Shown: positions 38,505 to 45,372, numbered from the stretch's first letter. The stretch: 64,000 nucleotides of DNA from Streptomyces sp. NBC_01268 (GCF_036240795.1 NZ_CP108454.1:4650001-4714000), one strand, 5' to 3'. Numbers and translations are program-made. The notes: generated by a model from the sequence alone, not told the origin.

Positions 38505-39634
38505 GCAGCATCATCGAGTCCCCGGAGCACACCGCGCTCCGCGCCGCCGTCTCCGCCCTCGGCCACCGGCACGGCCCCGGTTTCGACCGGGCGAGCCTGT
38601 GGGCCGAGGCCGGCAAGCTGGGCTACCTGGGCGTCAACCTGCCCGAGGAGTACGGCGGCGGTGGCGGCGGCATGGCCGAGCTGTCCATCGTCCTGGAGGA
38701 GGCGGGCGCGGCCGGCGCGCCGCTCCTCATGATGGTGGTCTCGCCCGCCATCTGCGGCACGGTCATCGCCCGCTTCGGCACCGAGGAGCAGAAGCGCGCC
38801 TGGCTGCCCGGCCTGGCCGACGGCAGCCGCACGATGGCCTTCGGCATCACCGAGCCCGACGCCGGCTCCAACTCCCACCGCATCACCACCACCGCCACCC
38901 GCACCGAGGACGGCTGGGTCCTCAACGGGCGCAAGGTCTTCGTCTCCGGGGTCGACATCGCCGACGCCACCCTGATCGTCGGCCGCACCTCGGACGCCCG
39001 CACGGGCACCCTCAAGGCCTGCCTGTTCATCGTCCCGCGCGACACCCCCGGGTTCGAGCGGCGGCAGATCGAGATGGAACTGGCCGCCGACGAGAAGCAG
39101 TTCGAGCTCGTCCTGGACGACGTGCACCTGCCCGCCGACGCGCTCGTCGGCGACGAGGACGCGGGTCTGCTCCAGCTCTTCGCCGGACTGAACCCCGAGC
39201 GGATCATGACGGCCGCGTTCGCCATCGGCATGGGCCGCTTCGCGCTCGCGCAGGCGGTGAAGTACGCCAAGGAGCGGCAGGTGTGGAAGGCGCCGATCGG
39301 CTCCCACCAGGCCATCGCCCACCCCCTCGCGCAGGCCCACATCGAGCTGGAGCTCGCCCGCCTGATGATGCGCAAGGCGGCCGCGCTGTACGACGCGGGC
39401 GACGACATGGGCGCGGGGGAGGCCGCGAACATGGCCAAGTACGCCGCCGCCGAGGCCTGCGTGCGGGCCGTCGACCAGTCCGTCCACACCCTGGGCGGCA
39501 ACGGCCTCACCAAGGAGTTCGGTCTCGCCCGGCTGATCACGGCCGCCCGGGTGGCCCGGATCGCCCCGGTCAGCCGCGAGATGATCCTCAACTTCGTTTC
39601 CCACCAGTCCCTGGGTCTCCCCAAGTCGTACTGA
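38501..39634 (+). CDS. Acyl-CoA dehydrogenase
   Basis: A 377-residue FAD flavoenzyme that introduces a double bond into acyl-CoA. Signatures are GVNLPEEYGGGGGG, AFGITEPDAGSNSHRI (flavin/substrate loop), QVWKAPIGSHQAIAHPLA, and VDQSVHTLGGNGLTKEFGLAR. The expected catalytic region is present, but I cannot place the base with certainty. ATG 38501 overlaps the alpha-subunit stop. In the pathway it would act before the carboxylase, as isovaleryl- or citronellyl-CoA dehydrogenases do. Confidence 0.9.
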   Translation: MSSIIESPEHTALRAAVSALGHRHGPGFDRASLWAEAGKLGYLGVNLPEEYGGGGGGMAELSIVLEEAGAAGAPLLMMVVSPAICGTVIARFGTEEQKRAWLPGLADGSRTMAFGITEPDAGSNSHRITTTATRTEDGWVLNGRKVFVSGVDIADATLIVGRTSDARTGTLKACLFIVPRDTPGFERRQIEMELAADEKQFELVLDDVHLPADALVGDEDAGLLQLFAGLNPERIMTAAFAIGMGRFALAQAVKYAKERQVWKAPIGSHQAIAHPLAQAHIELELARLMMRKAAALYDAGDDMGAGEAANMAKYAAAEACVRAVDQSVHTLGGNGLTKEFGLARLITAARVARIAPVSREMILNFVSHQSLGLPKSY

Positions 39635-39694
39635 TCCGCGCCATCCTGGCCGTTCCCCGGCACCGTCCACCCACCGATCAGGGGGCCCGTACGC

Positions 39695-40408
39695 ATGGTG
39701 TTCCACAGCGAGTTCGCGGATGTTCCGGCCGTCTCCCTCCCCATCCACGACGCCGTCCTCGGGCGGGCCGCCGAGTTCGGTGACCTGCCCGCACTGGTGG
39801 ACGGAGCGGGGGAGCTGACGCTCACGTACGGCCAGATCGACGCCTTCCACCGGCGGGTGGCCGCGGGTCTCGCGGAGGCGGGCGTGCGCAAGGGGGACGT
39901 GCTCGCCCTGCACAGCCCCAACACCGTGCTGTTCCCGGTCGCCTTCTACGCCGCCACGCGCGCCGGGGCGGCCGTGACCACCGTGCACCCGCTGGCCACG
40001 CCGGAGGAGTTCGCCAAGCAGCTGGGCGACTCCTCCGCGCGGTGGATCGTCACCGTCTCCCCGCTGCTCGCGACGGCCCGGGCGGCGGCCGCACTCGCGG
40101 GCGGCGTCGAGGAGATCTTCGTCTGCGACACCGCCGAGGACTGCCGTTCGCTCCAGTCGTTCCTCGGCTCGGCCGCGCCCGAACCGGCCCTCGACGTCGA
40201 CCCGGCCGCGGACCTCGCCGCCCTCCCGTACTCCTCCGGCACCACCGGCGTCCCCAAGGGCGTGATGCTCACCCACGCCTCCATCGCGACCAACCTCGCC
40301 CAGCTCGAACCGCTGATGCCGATGGGGCCGGGGGACCGGATCCTGGCGGTCCTCCCGTTCTTCCACGACAGTCGATCTAAAGGGGAGCGATACGGACTGG
40401 TGGCTTGA
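39695..40408 (+). pseudogene. 4-coumarate-CoA ligase-type acyl-CoA synthetase, truncated by prophage
   Basis: The N-terminal ~225 residues of an ANL-superfamily acyl-CoA ligase, including the AMP-binding P-loop LPYSSGTTGVPKGVMLTH (residues ~176-193). The family continues FFHIYG or similar after AVLPFFH. Here the sequence changes abruptly after FFH (40366), runs 13 unrelated residues and stops at 40408. About 300 residues, including the A8 hinge and catalytic Lys domain, are missing, so the product cannot be active. The break coincides with the prophage end. The start ATG 39695 follows AGGGGG. It was the last gene of the acyl-CoA operon. Confidence 0.88.
40355..40380. other. attL junction of the prophage
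   Basis: Homology to acyl-CoA ligases stops after the codons for FFH (ending 40366), and phage-type genes follow. The crossover core should lie in CGTTCTTCCACGACAG or within a few bases of it. The matching attR is outside the window, so the exact core cannot be set. From memory, actinophages SV1 and R4 are reported to integrate inside acyl-CoA ligase genes. Confidence 0.7.
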
Positions 40409-40422
40409 CCTGCGGAAACGAG

Positions 40423-40457
40423 ACGGCCCCGCGCCCCATCCAGGGACGCGGGGCCGT
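40423..40457 (-). terminator. Terminator after DUF397 gene
   Basis: ACGGCCCCGCG (40423-40433) pairs exactly with CGCGGGGCCGT (40447-40457). It lies 12 bases beyond the DUF397 stop on the minus strand and just inside attL, insulating the prophage end from host transcription. Confidence 0.75.
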
Positions 40458-40468
40458 TCTGCGCCTGT

Positions 40469-40660
40469 TCAGCCGGCGAGGCCGGCCGCGTACGCGGCGA
40501 ACGCGGACCACGCGGCCGGAGCCATGGCGAGGGTCCCCGCGCCGTGGTCCTTCGTGTCCCGGACCAGGACGGCCGGGACGTTGGTGGCAACCTCGATGCA
40601 CGCGTCGTTGGTGTTGCCGCTGTACGTGCTCTTGTGCCAGTTCGGGACGGTCTCTGTCAT
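40469..40660 (-). CDS. DUF397 protein
   Basis: A 63-residue DUF397 protein: WHKSTYSGNTNDACIEVA and VLVRDTKDHGAGTL with W-x-x-F-like AWSAFAAYAAG at the end. DUF397 proteins are encoded beside XRE/DUF5753 regulators in Streptomyces (as in whiJ loci) and are thought to act as their partner or antagonist. ATG 40660 overlaps the XRE stop by 4 bases. Confidence 0.9.
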   Translation of the reverse strand: MTETVPNWHKSTYSGNTNDACIEVATNVPAVLVRDTKDHGAGTLAMAPAAWSAFAAYAAGLAG

Positions 40661-41487
40661 TGATGTTCCTTCACGATCGCACGCATCATTTCGAGGGATG
40701 CCCGCACGCTCAAAGCCTCCTGTTGGAGCAGATCATAGACCCGCTGGAATTGGAGAACTTCGGCCTTTTCCTCGGTGTATGAACCGGTGCTGAACCCCTC
40801 GGTATACGCGCCCCTCCCCTTCGGCAGGGTGAGGAGAGAGAACGATCCGGCGACAGGCACGCTCCCTATCGGGAGGATCTGAATGTTCACATTCGGGCGC
40901 TCGCTCATGGTGAGCAGGTGCTCTATCTGCTCGCTCATGGCACGCCGGCCGCCGACCTCGCGCCGCAGACAAGCCTCATCCAGGACGATCATCATCCACG
41001 GAGGGTCGTCGCGGTCGAGCACCGCTTGTCGCTCCATTCGGCCCCGCACGTACTCCGTGATCTGTGCCCGGTCCCCCGCGAGGCCCGCCTCCATTGCGGC
41101 GCGGGCGTAGTCGGCAGTCTGGAGCAGGCCCGGAACGACGATCGAGAACTCGTGGATCGCCGTCGCCTCGACCAGGCGTCGGACGTAGGGCTTGGCGTAA
41201 TCCCGTACGGCCTGCTGGCTGAGGATCCGTACGAGGTTGACGAGCGTGCCGGGCGGGAGCTTGAGCTTCAGTTCGAGCTTCTCCGCGAGGTCCCGGTCGG
41301 GTGGCTCCTCGCCGCGTTCGATCTCGGAAATCCGGCTCCCACTGCTGAACACCAAACCGGCTAGGTACGCCTGCGTCCAATCGTGTTCGGGGTCAGCCTT
41401 CCCAAGGGCGAGCCGCTGCTCGCGCACGATGTTGCCGAGGTACTGCTCGATGCTGTCCCCGGGGTCTAAGTCCTTTGGTCCTGGCAT
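40657..41487 (-). CDS. XRE-family regulator with DUF5753 domain (WhiJ-like)
   Basis: A 276-residue regulator. The N-terminal ~80 residues form a helix-turn-helix (YLAGLVFSSGSRISEIERGEE). The rest is the DUF5753 domain (IVVPGLLQTADYARAAM, RQAVLDRDDPP, NVNIQILPIG). It forms an operon with DUF397. Its divergent position opposite two small unknown genes suggests that it controls them or the whole cargo block. It is probably not the phage lysogeny repressor, since this gene pair is a common chromosomal type; that is an inference. Confidence 0.9.
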   Translation of the reverse strand: MPGPKDLDPGDSIEQYLGNIVREQRLALGKADPEHDWTQAYLAGLVFSSGSRISEIERGEEPPDRDLAEKLELKLKLPPGTLVNLVRILSQQAVRDYAKPYVRRLVEATAIHEFSIVVPGLLQTADYARAAMEAGLAGDRAQITEYVRGRMERQAVLDRDDPPWMMIVLDEACLRREVGGRRAMSEQIEHLLTMSERPNVNIQILPIGSVPVAGSFSLLTLPKGRGAYTEGFSTGSYTEEKAEVLQFQRVYDLLQQEALSVRASLEMMRAIVKEHQ

Positions 41488-41598
41488 ATGCCCCGTTCCT
41501 CACCTCACCTGGCGGAACCCAACTGCTAGTAAGCGTAGGGCTACTGCGGCCAAGCTGGAGCCATTCCGGAGCACGCCCCGCAAGGAGGAGAGCAGCCG
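41488..41598. promoter_or_regulatory. Divergent promoter region of the cargo block
   Basis: The 111-base gap between the XRE gene and the plus-strand small genes is relatively AT-rich around 41520-41545. It contains an imperfect dyad, GCTAGTA (41524-41530) and TACTGC (41541-41546), likely covering promoter elements. A strong AAGGAGGAGA ribosome-binding site (about 41581-41590) serves the gene at 41599. Confidence 0.45.
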
Positions 41599-41865
41599 AT
41601 GAGCACGCCTACGCCCACGACCGCGCCACGCACCGCGCCGCCGGCCGCGCCGCAGATTCGCCCCGTGAGCGCCACCGAGGCCGGCGCCGTCTTCCAGGAC
41701 CTCAAGTCGGCGATGGAGGGTGCTGGCTTTCCCACGCAGGGGCTCTACCGCGAGGGGCGCCAGACCCAACACGGCCCGATGCACGTCTACGGTCTGGGCG
41801 AGGTGAGCCTCGCCGGGGCCAAGCGCATGACGGCGATCCTGCGGGCCGCCCGGCGGCAGCCGTGA
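41599..41865 (+). CDS. Unrecognised small protein (88 residues)
   Basis: An 88-residue soluble protein. A Thr/Pro/Ala-rich N-terminus (STPTPTTAPRTAPPAAP) is followed by a compact domain (AGAVFQDLKSAMEGAGFP, HGPMHVYGLGEVSLAGAKRM). I do not recognise a family. An excellent ribosome-binding site and 4-base overlap with the next gene support it. It is divergently transcribed from the XRE/DUF397 pair. Confidence 0.65.
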   Translation: MSTPTPTTAPRTAPPAAPQIRPVSATEAGAVFQDLKSAMEGAGFPTQGLYREGRQTQHGPMHVYGLGEVSLAGAKRMTAILRAARRQP

Positions 41866-42101
41866 GATACCGCGTGGACGACGTCGTCACGGACGGGACT
41901 CGGGCCCTCGCGGGCCAGGTGCGGGCCGTGAACGGCGACCTCCTCACCCTCGCTCGACCCGGAGGCACGGAGTGGACGGCGAACGCGACCGACTGTTGGG
42001 CAGCGAGCCCCGAGGAGCGCAGGTCCCTGCGCCCGAGCGACGCGATCACCCTGATCGGGGAACACCTGCCTCCCGTTCAGCCGCCCTCGCACTCTTCCTG
42101 A
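41862..42101 (+). CDS. Unrecognised small protein (79 residues)
   Basis: A 79-residue protein starting GTG inside the previous stop (GTGA), starting RYRVDDVVTDGTRALAGQVR. The N-terminal half looks like a small beta-barrel (KOW- or SH3-like pattern: VDDVV..G..GQVRAVNGDLLTLARPGGTEW); the C-terminus is polar. The family is unknown. It is cotranscribed with the 88-residue gene and followed by tandem hairpins. Confidence 0.55.
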   Translation: MRYRVDDVVTDGTRALAGQVRAVNGDLLTLARPGGTEWTANATDCWAASPEERRSLRPSDAITLIGEHLPPVQPPSHSS

Positions 42102-42158
42102 CCTTCGTCGCCATCGGCGCCGGCGCCGCCGCACTGGCACTCCGCGCCACCTAACCGC

Positions 42159-42188
42159 CTCGCCCCGGACCGGAGCTCCCGGGGCGAG
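42159..42188 (+). terminator. Tandem hairpin 1 (probable terminator)
   Basis: CTCGCCCCGG (42159-42168) pairs exactly with CCGGGGCGAG (42179-42188) across a 10-base loop. It is 57 bases after the 79-residue gene and is the first of three similar hairpins. Confidence 0.6.
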
Positions 42189-42199
42189 GTCCCCCACCC

Positions 42200-42231
42200 G
42201 GCCCCGGGCTGCTCGTTCCCAGCCCGGGGCC
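42200..42231 (+). terminator. Tandem hairpin 2
   Basis: GGCCCCGGGCT (42200-42210) pairs exactly with AGCCCGGGGCC (42221-42231) across a 10-base loop, 11 bases after hairpin 1. Confidence 0.6.
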
Positions 42232-42242
42232 GGCCCCAGCCC

Positions 42243-42278
42243 CGCCGTTCCGACGTGCTCCGCGCCGTCGGGACGGCG
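42243..42278 (+). other. Tandem hairpin 3, adjacent to tRNA-like element
   Basis: CGCCGTTCCGACG (42243-42255) pairs with CGTCGGGACGGCG (42266-42278), with one G-U pair and a 10-base loop. It ends 12 bases before the tRNA-like sequence. A third terminator or a structural part of a larger RNA are both possible. Confidence 0.5.
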
Positions 42279-42290
42279 GCTCCACCCCTA

Positions 42291-42388
42291 CCCCAGTAGC
42301 TCAGTCAGGCAGAGCCCGACGGCGGAGTACCCAACGATCTCCCGTCGCCCCGTCGTCGACGACCCCGGTTCGATTCCGGGCATGGGGA
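42291..42388 (+). ncRNA. tRNA-like element with oversized anticodon arm
   Basis: D-arm: GCTC (42299-42302), 9-base loop, GAGC (42312-42315). T-arm: CCCGG TTCGATT CCGGG (42364-42380), fully canonical. Acceptor: CCCCA (42291-42295) pairs with TGGGG (42383-42387); two further positions mismatch. A variable arm (GTCG-TCGA-CGAC, 42352-42363) precedes the T-arm as in class II tRNAs. The anticodon arm is abnormal: CGACGG/CCGTCG (42317-42322 / 42342-42347) closes a 19-base loop instead of 7, possibly subdivided by GAG/CTC. No CCA is encoded. It may be a degenerate phage tRNA or a specialised tRNA-like RNA; no anticodon can be assigned. Confidence 0.6.
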
Positions 42389-42448
42389 CTCGGCCCCCCC
42401 GGATTCGGGGATGGCCGTTCCGAGCACCACCCAACCGAAGGAGTGACC

Positions 42449-42592
42449 ATGTCGGGCAAGCACGGCGGCGGTTCGGGCAGCGGATCCGGCGGCAGCCAGC
42501 AGGACGACAGCAACAGCGGAAGCCAGCACGGAGGGGGCGGCTCGGAGACGAGCGGCGGGAACTCCTCCGACGGCAGCGGCCCCGCGAAGTAG
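42449..42592 (+). CDS. 47-residue Gly/Ser/Asp-rich peptide, candidate RiPP precursor
   Basis: A short gene with an excellent ribosome-binding site (AAGGAG, 5 bases before ATG). The peptide is hydrophilic, has no Cys and no hydrophobic residues to speak of, and is rich in Gly and Ser. It has acidic and amide residues in SQQDDSNSGSQ (residues 16-26) and GGNSSDGSGPAK (36-47). Asp41-Gly42 is a classic aspartimide-prone pair. The gene ends 12 bases before the PIMT-type methyltransferase start, so they form one operon. The precursor role is inferred from this pairing; a simple linker-like peptide is the alternative. Confidence 0.55.
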   Translation: MSGKHGGGSGSGSGGSQQDDSNSGSQHGGGGSETSGGNSSDGSGPAK

Positions 42593-42604
42593 AGGGACCA
42601 GCAG

Positions 42605-43789
42605 GTGACCACACGCGTAGAGGCGGCGGGCCCGGAGGGGCTCGCCGCCGCGCTCGTCGAATCGGGCGCACTGCAAACGGACTGGCTTTCCACGTACCGC
42701 GCCGTCCCCCGTGCCATGTTCGTTCCGGCTCGGGTCTGGCCCGGTATCCCCGAGGGCACGGAACAACGCGCACTCGTCGACCGGAACGCGGACCCTCGGG
42801 CGTGGCTTGCGGCCGTGTACTCGAACGTCCCGCTCACCACCCAGTGGGACAAGGGCGAGCACCAGGGCGACGAGCAGGGGACCACCCCGACGAGCAGCAA
42901 CTCGCTACCGTCCATGGTGTTCACGATGCTCTCCGACCTCGACGTCGAGGACGGACACCGGGTCTTGGAGATCGGCACCGGGACCGGATGGAACGGGGCC
43001 CTCCTCTCGCACCGGCTTGGGGCTGAGAACGTCGTCAGCATCGAGTACGACCCGGTCATTGCCGAGCAGGCCCGAGAGAATCTCGCCGAGTTTGGGCCGC
43101 CGACGCCGCTCGTCGTGACCGGCGACGGACGGGAAGGGTTCGCCGACCGCGCCCCGTACGACCGGGTGATCGCCACCGCGTCGGTCGGCGATGTTCCGAT
43201 CGCGTGGATCGAGCAGACGGTTACCGGCGGCGTGATCCTCGCCCCATGGGGGCCGCTGTACGGCGGCGAGGCCATCGTGCGGCTCACCGTCGGCGACGAC
43301 GGGCACGCCCGGGGCCGTTTCACCCGCTCGTCGGCGTTCATGAGGATTCGGCAGCAGCGGCCGGAGCTTCCCGAGCCGGGCGTTTTCTTTCGGGGCCGGA
43401 CGTGGCCGGCCGACGGGCGGATCAGCACGACCACGCTGTCGCCTACGGCCGTCGGCGGGTGGCTGGCTCAGTTCGTCATCGGGTTGCAGGTCCCGGGGGC
43501 GTTCTGGCGGACGGAACGGTACGACGACGGGGCGTACACCCTGTGGACGTACGACATCGCCGGGGACTCGTGGGCGTCCGCCGACTATGTGCCGGAGGCG
43601 AGCAGTTTCGACGTCGTGCAGGAAGGGCCCCGGCGTCTGTGGGACGAGGTCGAGGCCGCCTACCGGTGGTGGAACGGCAGGAGCCGGCCGGGGTTCGAGC
43701 GGTTCGGGTTGACGGTCGGGCCGCGCTCCACGGTGGCGTGGCTCGATGACGAGTCGTGCCCGGTGCCGGGGGCCGAGTGGCTCCGGTGA
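42605..43789 (+). CDS. PIMT-type O-methyltransferase (RiPP-associated type)
   Basis: A 394-residue SAM-dependent methyltransferase related to protein-L-isoaspartate O-methyltransferase. Motifs: SSNSLPSMVFTMLSDL (PIMT substrate-site equivalent), HRVLEIGTGTGWNGALL (motif I), VVSIEYDP, VVTGDGREGF, APYDRVIATASVGDVP and GGVILAPWG. A further ~170-residue C-terminal domain (from about RFTRSSAFMRI) is absent from housekeeping PIMT. It is typical of PIMT homologues in lanthipeptide, lasso, graspetide and imiditide clusters, which methylate Asp to form aspartimide. The adjacent small peptide is the likely substrate. No other RiPP enzyme is nearby. Confidence 0.85.
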   Translation: MTTRVEAAGPEGLAAALVESGALQTDWLSTYRAVPRAMFVPARVWPGIPEGTEQRALVDRNADPRAWLAAVYSNVPLTTQWDKGEHQGDEQGTTPTSSNSLPSMVFTMLSDLDVEDGHRVLEIGTGTGWNGALLSHRLGAENVVSIEYDPVIAEQARENLAEFGPPTPLVVTGDGREGFADRAPYDRVIATASVGDVPIAWIEQTVTGGVILAPWGPLYGGEAIVRLTVGDDGHARGRFTRSSAFMRIRQQRPELPEPGVFFRGRTWPADGRISTTTLSPTAVGGWLAQFVIGLQVPGAFWRTERYDDGAYTLWTYDIAGDSWASADYVPEASSFDVVQEGPRRLWDEVEAAYRWWNGRSRPGFERFGLTVGPRSTVAWLDDESCPVPGAEWLR

Positions 43790-43807
43790 CGGCCCGGACA
43801 TGACGAA

Positions 43808-43842
43808 AGCGGCCCCACCCCCGGAGAGGGGGCGGGGCCGCT
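43808..43842. terminator. Terminator between methyltransferase and lysis genes
   Basis: AGCGGCCCCACCCC (from 43808) pairs with GGGGCGGGGCCGCT (to 43842) with one mismatch. It lies between the plus-strand methyltransferase gene and the convergent minus-strand lysis genes and can serve both. Confidence 0.75.
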
Positions 43843-43866
43843 TCGGCGTCCCCGCTGCGGCGGGGG

Positions 43867-44130
43867 CTACTTCGTGGCGAGCTGCCAGAGGGAGAGGGCG
43901 ACGCCGAGGACGGCGACGAGCGCGGCGAGGGAGGCGAGAGGCCAGCGGGCGCGTTCGAGGGCGTCGAGGCGTGCCTCGTGGTCGGCGAGCTGCCGGTCGG
44001 TCTGGTCGCCGCGCTGGACGAGCAGCGCGAGGGAGCCGTCGACCCGGGCGAATCCCGTCTCCATCGTTCCCCGGAGCTTTTCCAGCTCGACGGCGACGGC
44101 GGCAGGGTCGGACGGCGTGGGGATGGTCAC
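43867..44130 (-). CDS. Small coiled-coil/TM protein, lysis module (holin-like)
   Basis: An 87-residue protein. Residues ~10-60 are a heptad-like helix (ELEKLRGTMETGFARVDGSL, QLADHEARLDALERAR). A C-terminal membrane helix (WPLASLAALVAVLGVALSLW) follows. This layout (coiled coil plus one helix) is common beside phage endolysins as a second holin or lysis-accessory protein. ATG 44130 overlaps the stop of the upstream gene (ATGA). Confidence 0.65.
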   Translation of the reverse strand: MTIPTPSDPAAVAVELEKLRGTMETGFARVDGSLALLVQRGDQTDRQLADHEARLDALERARWPLASLAALVAVLGVALSLWQLATK

Positions 44131-44360
44131 TGGCCGCCCCCGTTGTCGTCGATGAGGCCGAGGCCGAAGCGGTCGAGGAGGGCCTCGACGGCGGGCAGCG
44201 CCATGACGCGCGCGAGGCCGCCGGCGACGGCGAGGGCGCCGGCGACGTACGGGAGCGAGGCAGGGATGCCGGACGCGGCGACGATGCCGGGGGCGGCGAT
44301 CGCGAGGGCGGCGGCGGTCTGGAGCACGGTGCGGATGCTGCGCTTGGTGGCGGCGGACAT
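44127..44360 (-). CDS. Probable holin
   Basis: A 77-residue membrane protein: basic N-terminus (SAATKRSIRTVLQ), two hydrophobic segments (AALAIAAPGIVAASGI and LPYVAGALAVAGGLARVM) and a polar tail. Length, topology and position 43 bases after the endolysin fit an actinophage holin that times lysis. Assignment by context. Confidence 0.6.
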   Translation of the reverse strand: MSAATKRSIRTVLQTAAALAIAAPGIVAASGIPASLPYVAGALAVAGGLARVMALPAVEALLDRFGLGLIDDNGGGQ

Positions 44361-44403
44361 GCGGGGTTCCTCCTGTGGGGGGATGTCAGATTGACGAGTC
44401 GAG

Positions 44404-45351
44404 TTACGCGGCGACGAGAAAGCCGTGCCGGGCCGCGAGGCGGACGAGCGTGGCGCGGCCGGGGATGCCGTCGGCGTCGGCACCACGGAAGCCCTGGCGC
44501 GCCTGCCAACGGGCGTACGCGGTACGGGTGGCGGTACCGAAGTGGCCATCGAGCAGGGAGCGCGCGAGCAGCCCCTCGGCGGCGAGGGCCTCCTCGACGA
44601 TCCGGGCCCCGGCGTACGTGACGGGGGTGCCCTGCTGTGCGGGGTCGCGGCGGGCGGCGGCGATCAGGCGCGAGAGGCTGACGGTCGGCACCTTGGGCGG
44701 GTTCGGCTTGGGCTTGGGCTTGGCCGGCGGGGTGGGCTTGGGGGCCGGGGGCTTGGGCTTGTCGGCGAGGCGGGTCTCGACCCGGTCCCGCATCGAGCCC
44801 ATGGTGAACCCGACCGGGTCCGGCTTGCCGGGCTGCCACTCGCGGTGGCCGATCACGGAGCGCGGGCCCCAGCCGTGCAGGCGGCAGACGGCGGCCGACG
44901 CGCGGGCGATGGCGTCGAGCTGGGCTTCGGGCCACGGGTCGGAGCCGTCGCCGAGGTTTTCGCACTCGAACCCGTAGAAGTGCCGGTTGCCGTCGGTGGT
45001 CGCCTCGTCGTCGACCGGGGCCGGCCGCTCGTCGATGACGGCCCGGAGCACGTCCGGGTCGCCAGAGCCGGCGTGGTTGGTGCGCCCGTAGCCGACCAGG
45101 TGCACCGTGCCGTCCTTGGCGATGACGCCGTGACACAGCGGACCCGGCAGGGTGCTGTGTCCCTCGCGGCAGATGCGGACCGTGTTCGCGGTGCCCTTGG
45201 TGACGGTGTGGTGCACGACGACGCCGTGCACGGGGCCCCACGGGCCCTTGTGGTTCCGGTTGTGGCTCTCCCACCCCGGATAGGTCACGACGGTCAGACC
45301 CTCGGCGCGGAGCGCGGCGAGGAAGGCGGACGCGGTCGCGGGTGCGGCCAT
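44404..45351 (-). CDS. Endolysin: N-acetylmuramoyl-L-alanine amidase with peptidoglycan-binding domain
   Basis: A 315-residue lytic enzyme. The N-terminal amidase_2 domain (residues ~35-190) shows zinc ligands in VVVHHTVTKG and VIGHREWQPGKPDP, plus FECENLGDGSDPWP. A Lys/Pro linker (KPKPPAPKPTPPAKPKPKPN) leads to a C-terminal peptidoglycan_binding_1-like domain (LLDGHFGTATRTAYARWQARQ). It cleaves the amide bond between MurNAc and L-Ala at lysis. It sits upstream of the holin-like genes. Confidence 0.92.
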   Translation of the reverse strand: MAAPATASAFLAALRAEGLTVVTYPGWESHNRNHKGPWGPVHGVVVHHTVTKGTANTVRICREGHSTLPGPLCHGVIAKDGTVHLVGYGRTNHAGSGDPDVLRAVIDERPAPVDDEATTDGNRHFYGFECENLGDGSDPWPEAQLDAIARASAAVCRLHGWGPRSVIGHREWQPGKPDPVGFTMGSMRDRVETRLADKPKPPAPKPTPPAKPKPKPNPPKVPTVSLSRLIAAARRDPAQQGTPVTYAGARIVEEALAAEGLLARSLLDGHFGTATRTAYARWQARQGFRGADADGIPGRATLVRLAARHGFLVAA

Positions 45352-45372
45352 GGGGTACCTCCGAGAATGCGG

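Noticed and set aside
41972..42154. A 60-codon plus-strand frame ending in a hydrophobic stretch (ALFLTFVAIGAGAAALAL), overlapping the 79-residue gene.
   Set aside because: It begins with a GTG inside another gene without a ribosome-binding site and its first half has no protein-like character. A small membrane peptide starting further in is possible but has no clear start codon.
42159..42231. CRISPR-like array from the repeated hairpins before the tRNA-like element.
   Set aside because: The stems differ in sequence and there are no constant repeats with unique spacers; they are hairpins only.
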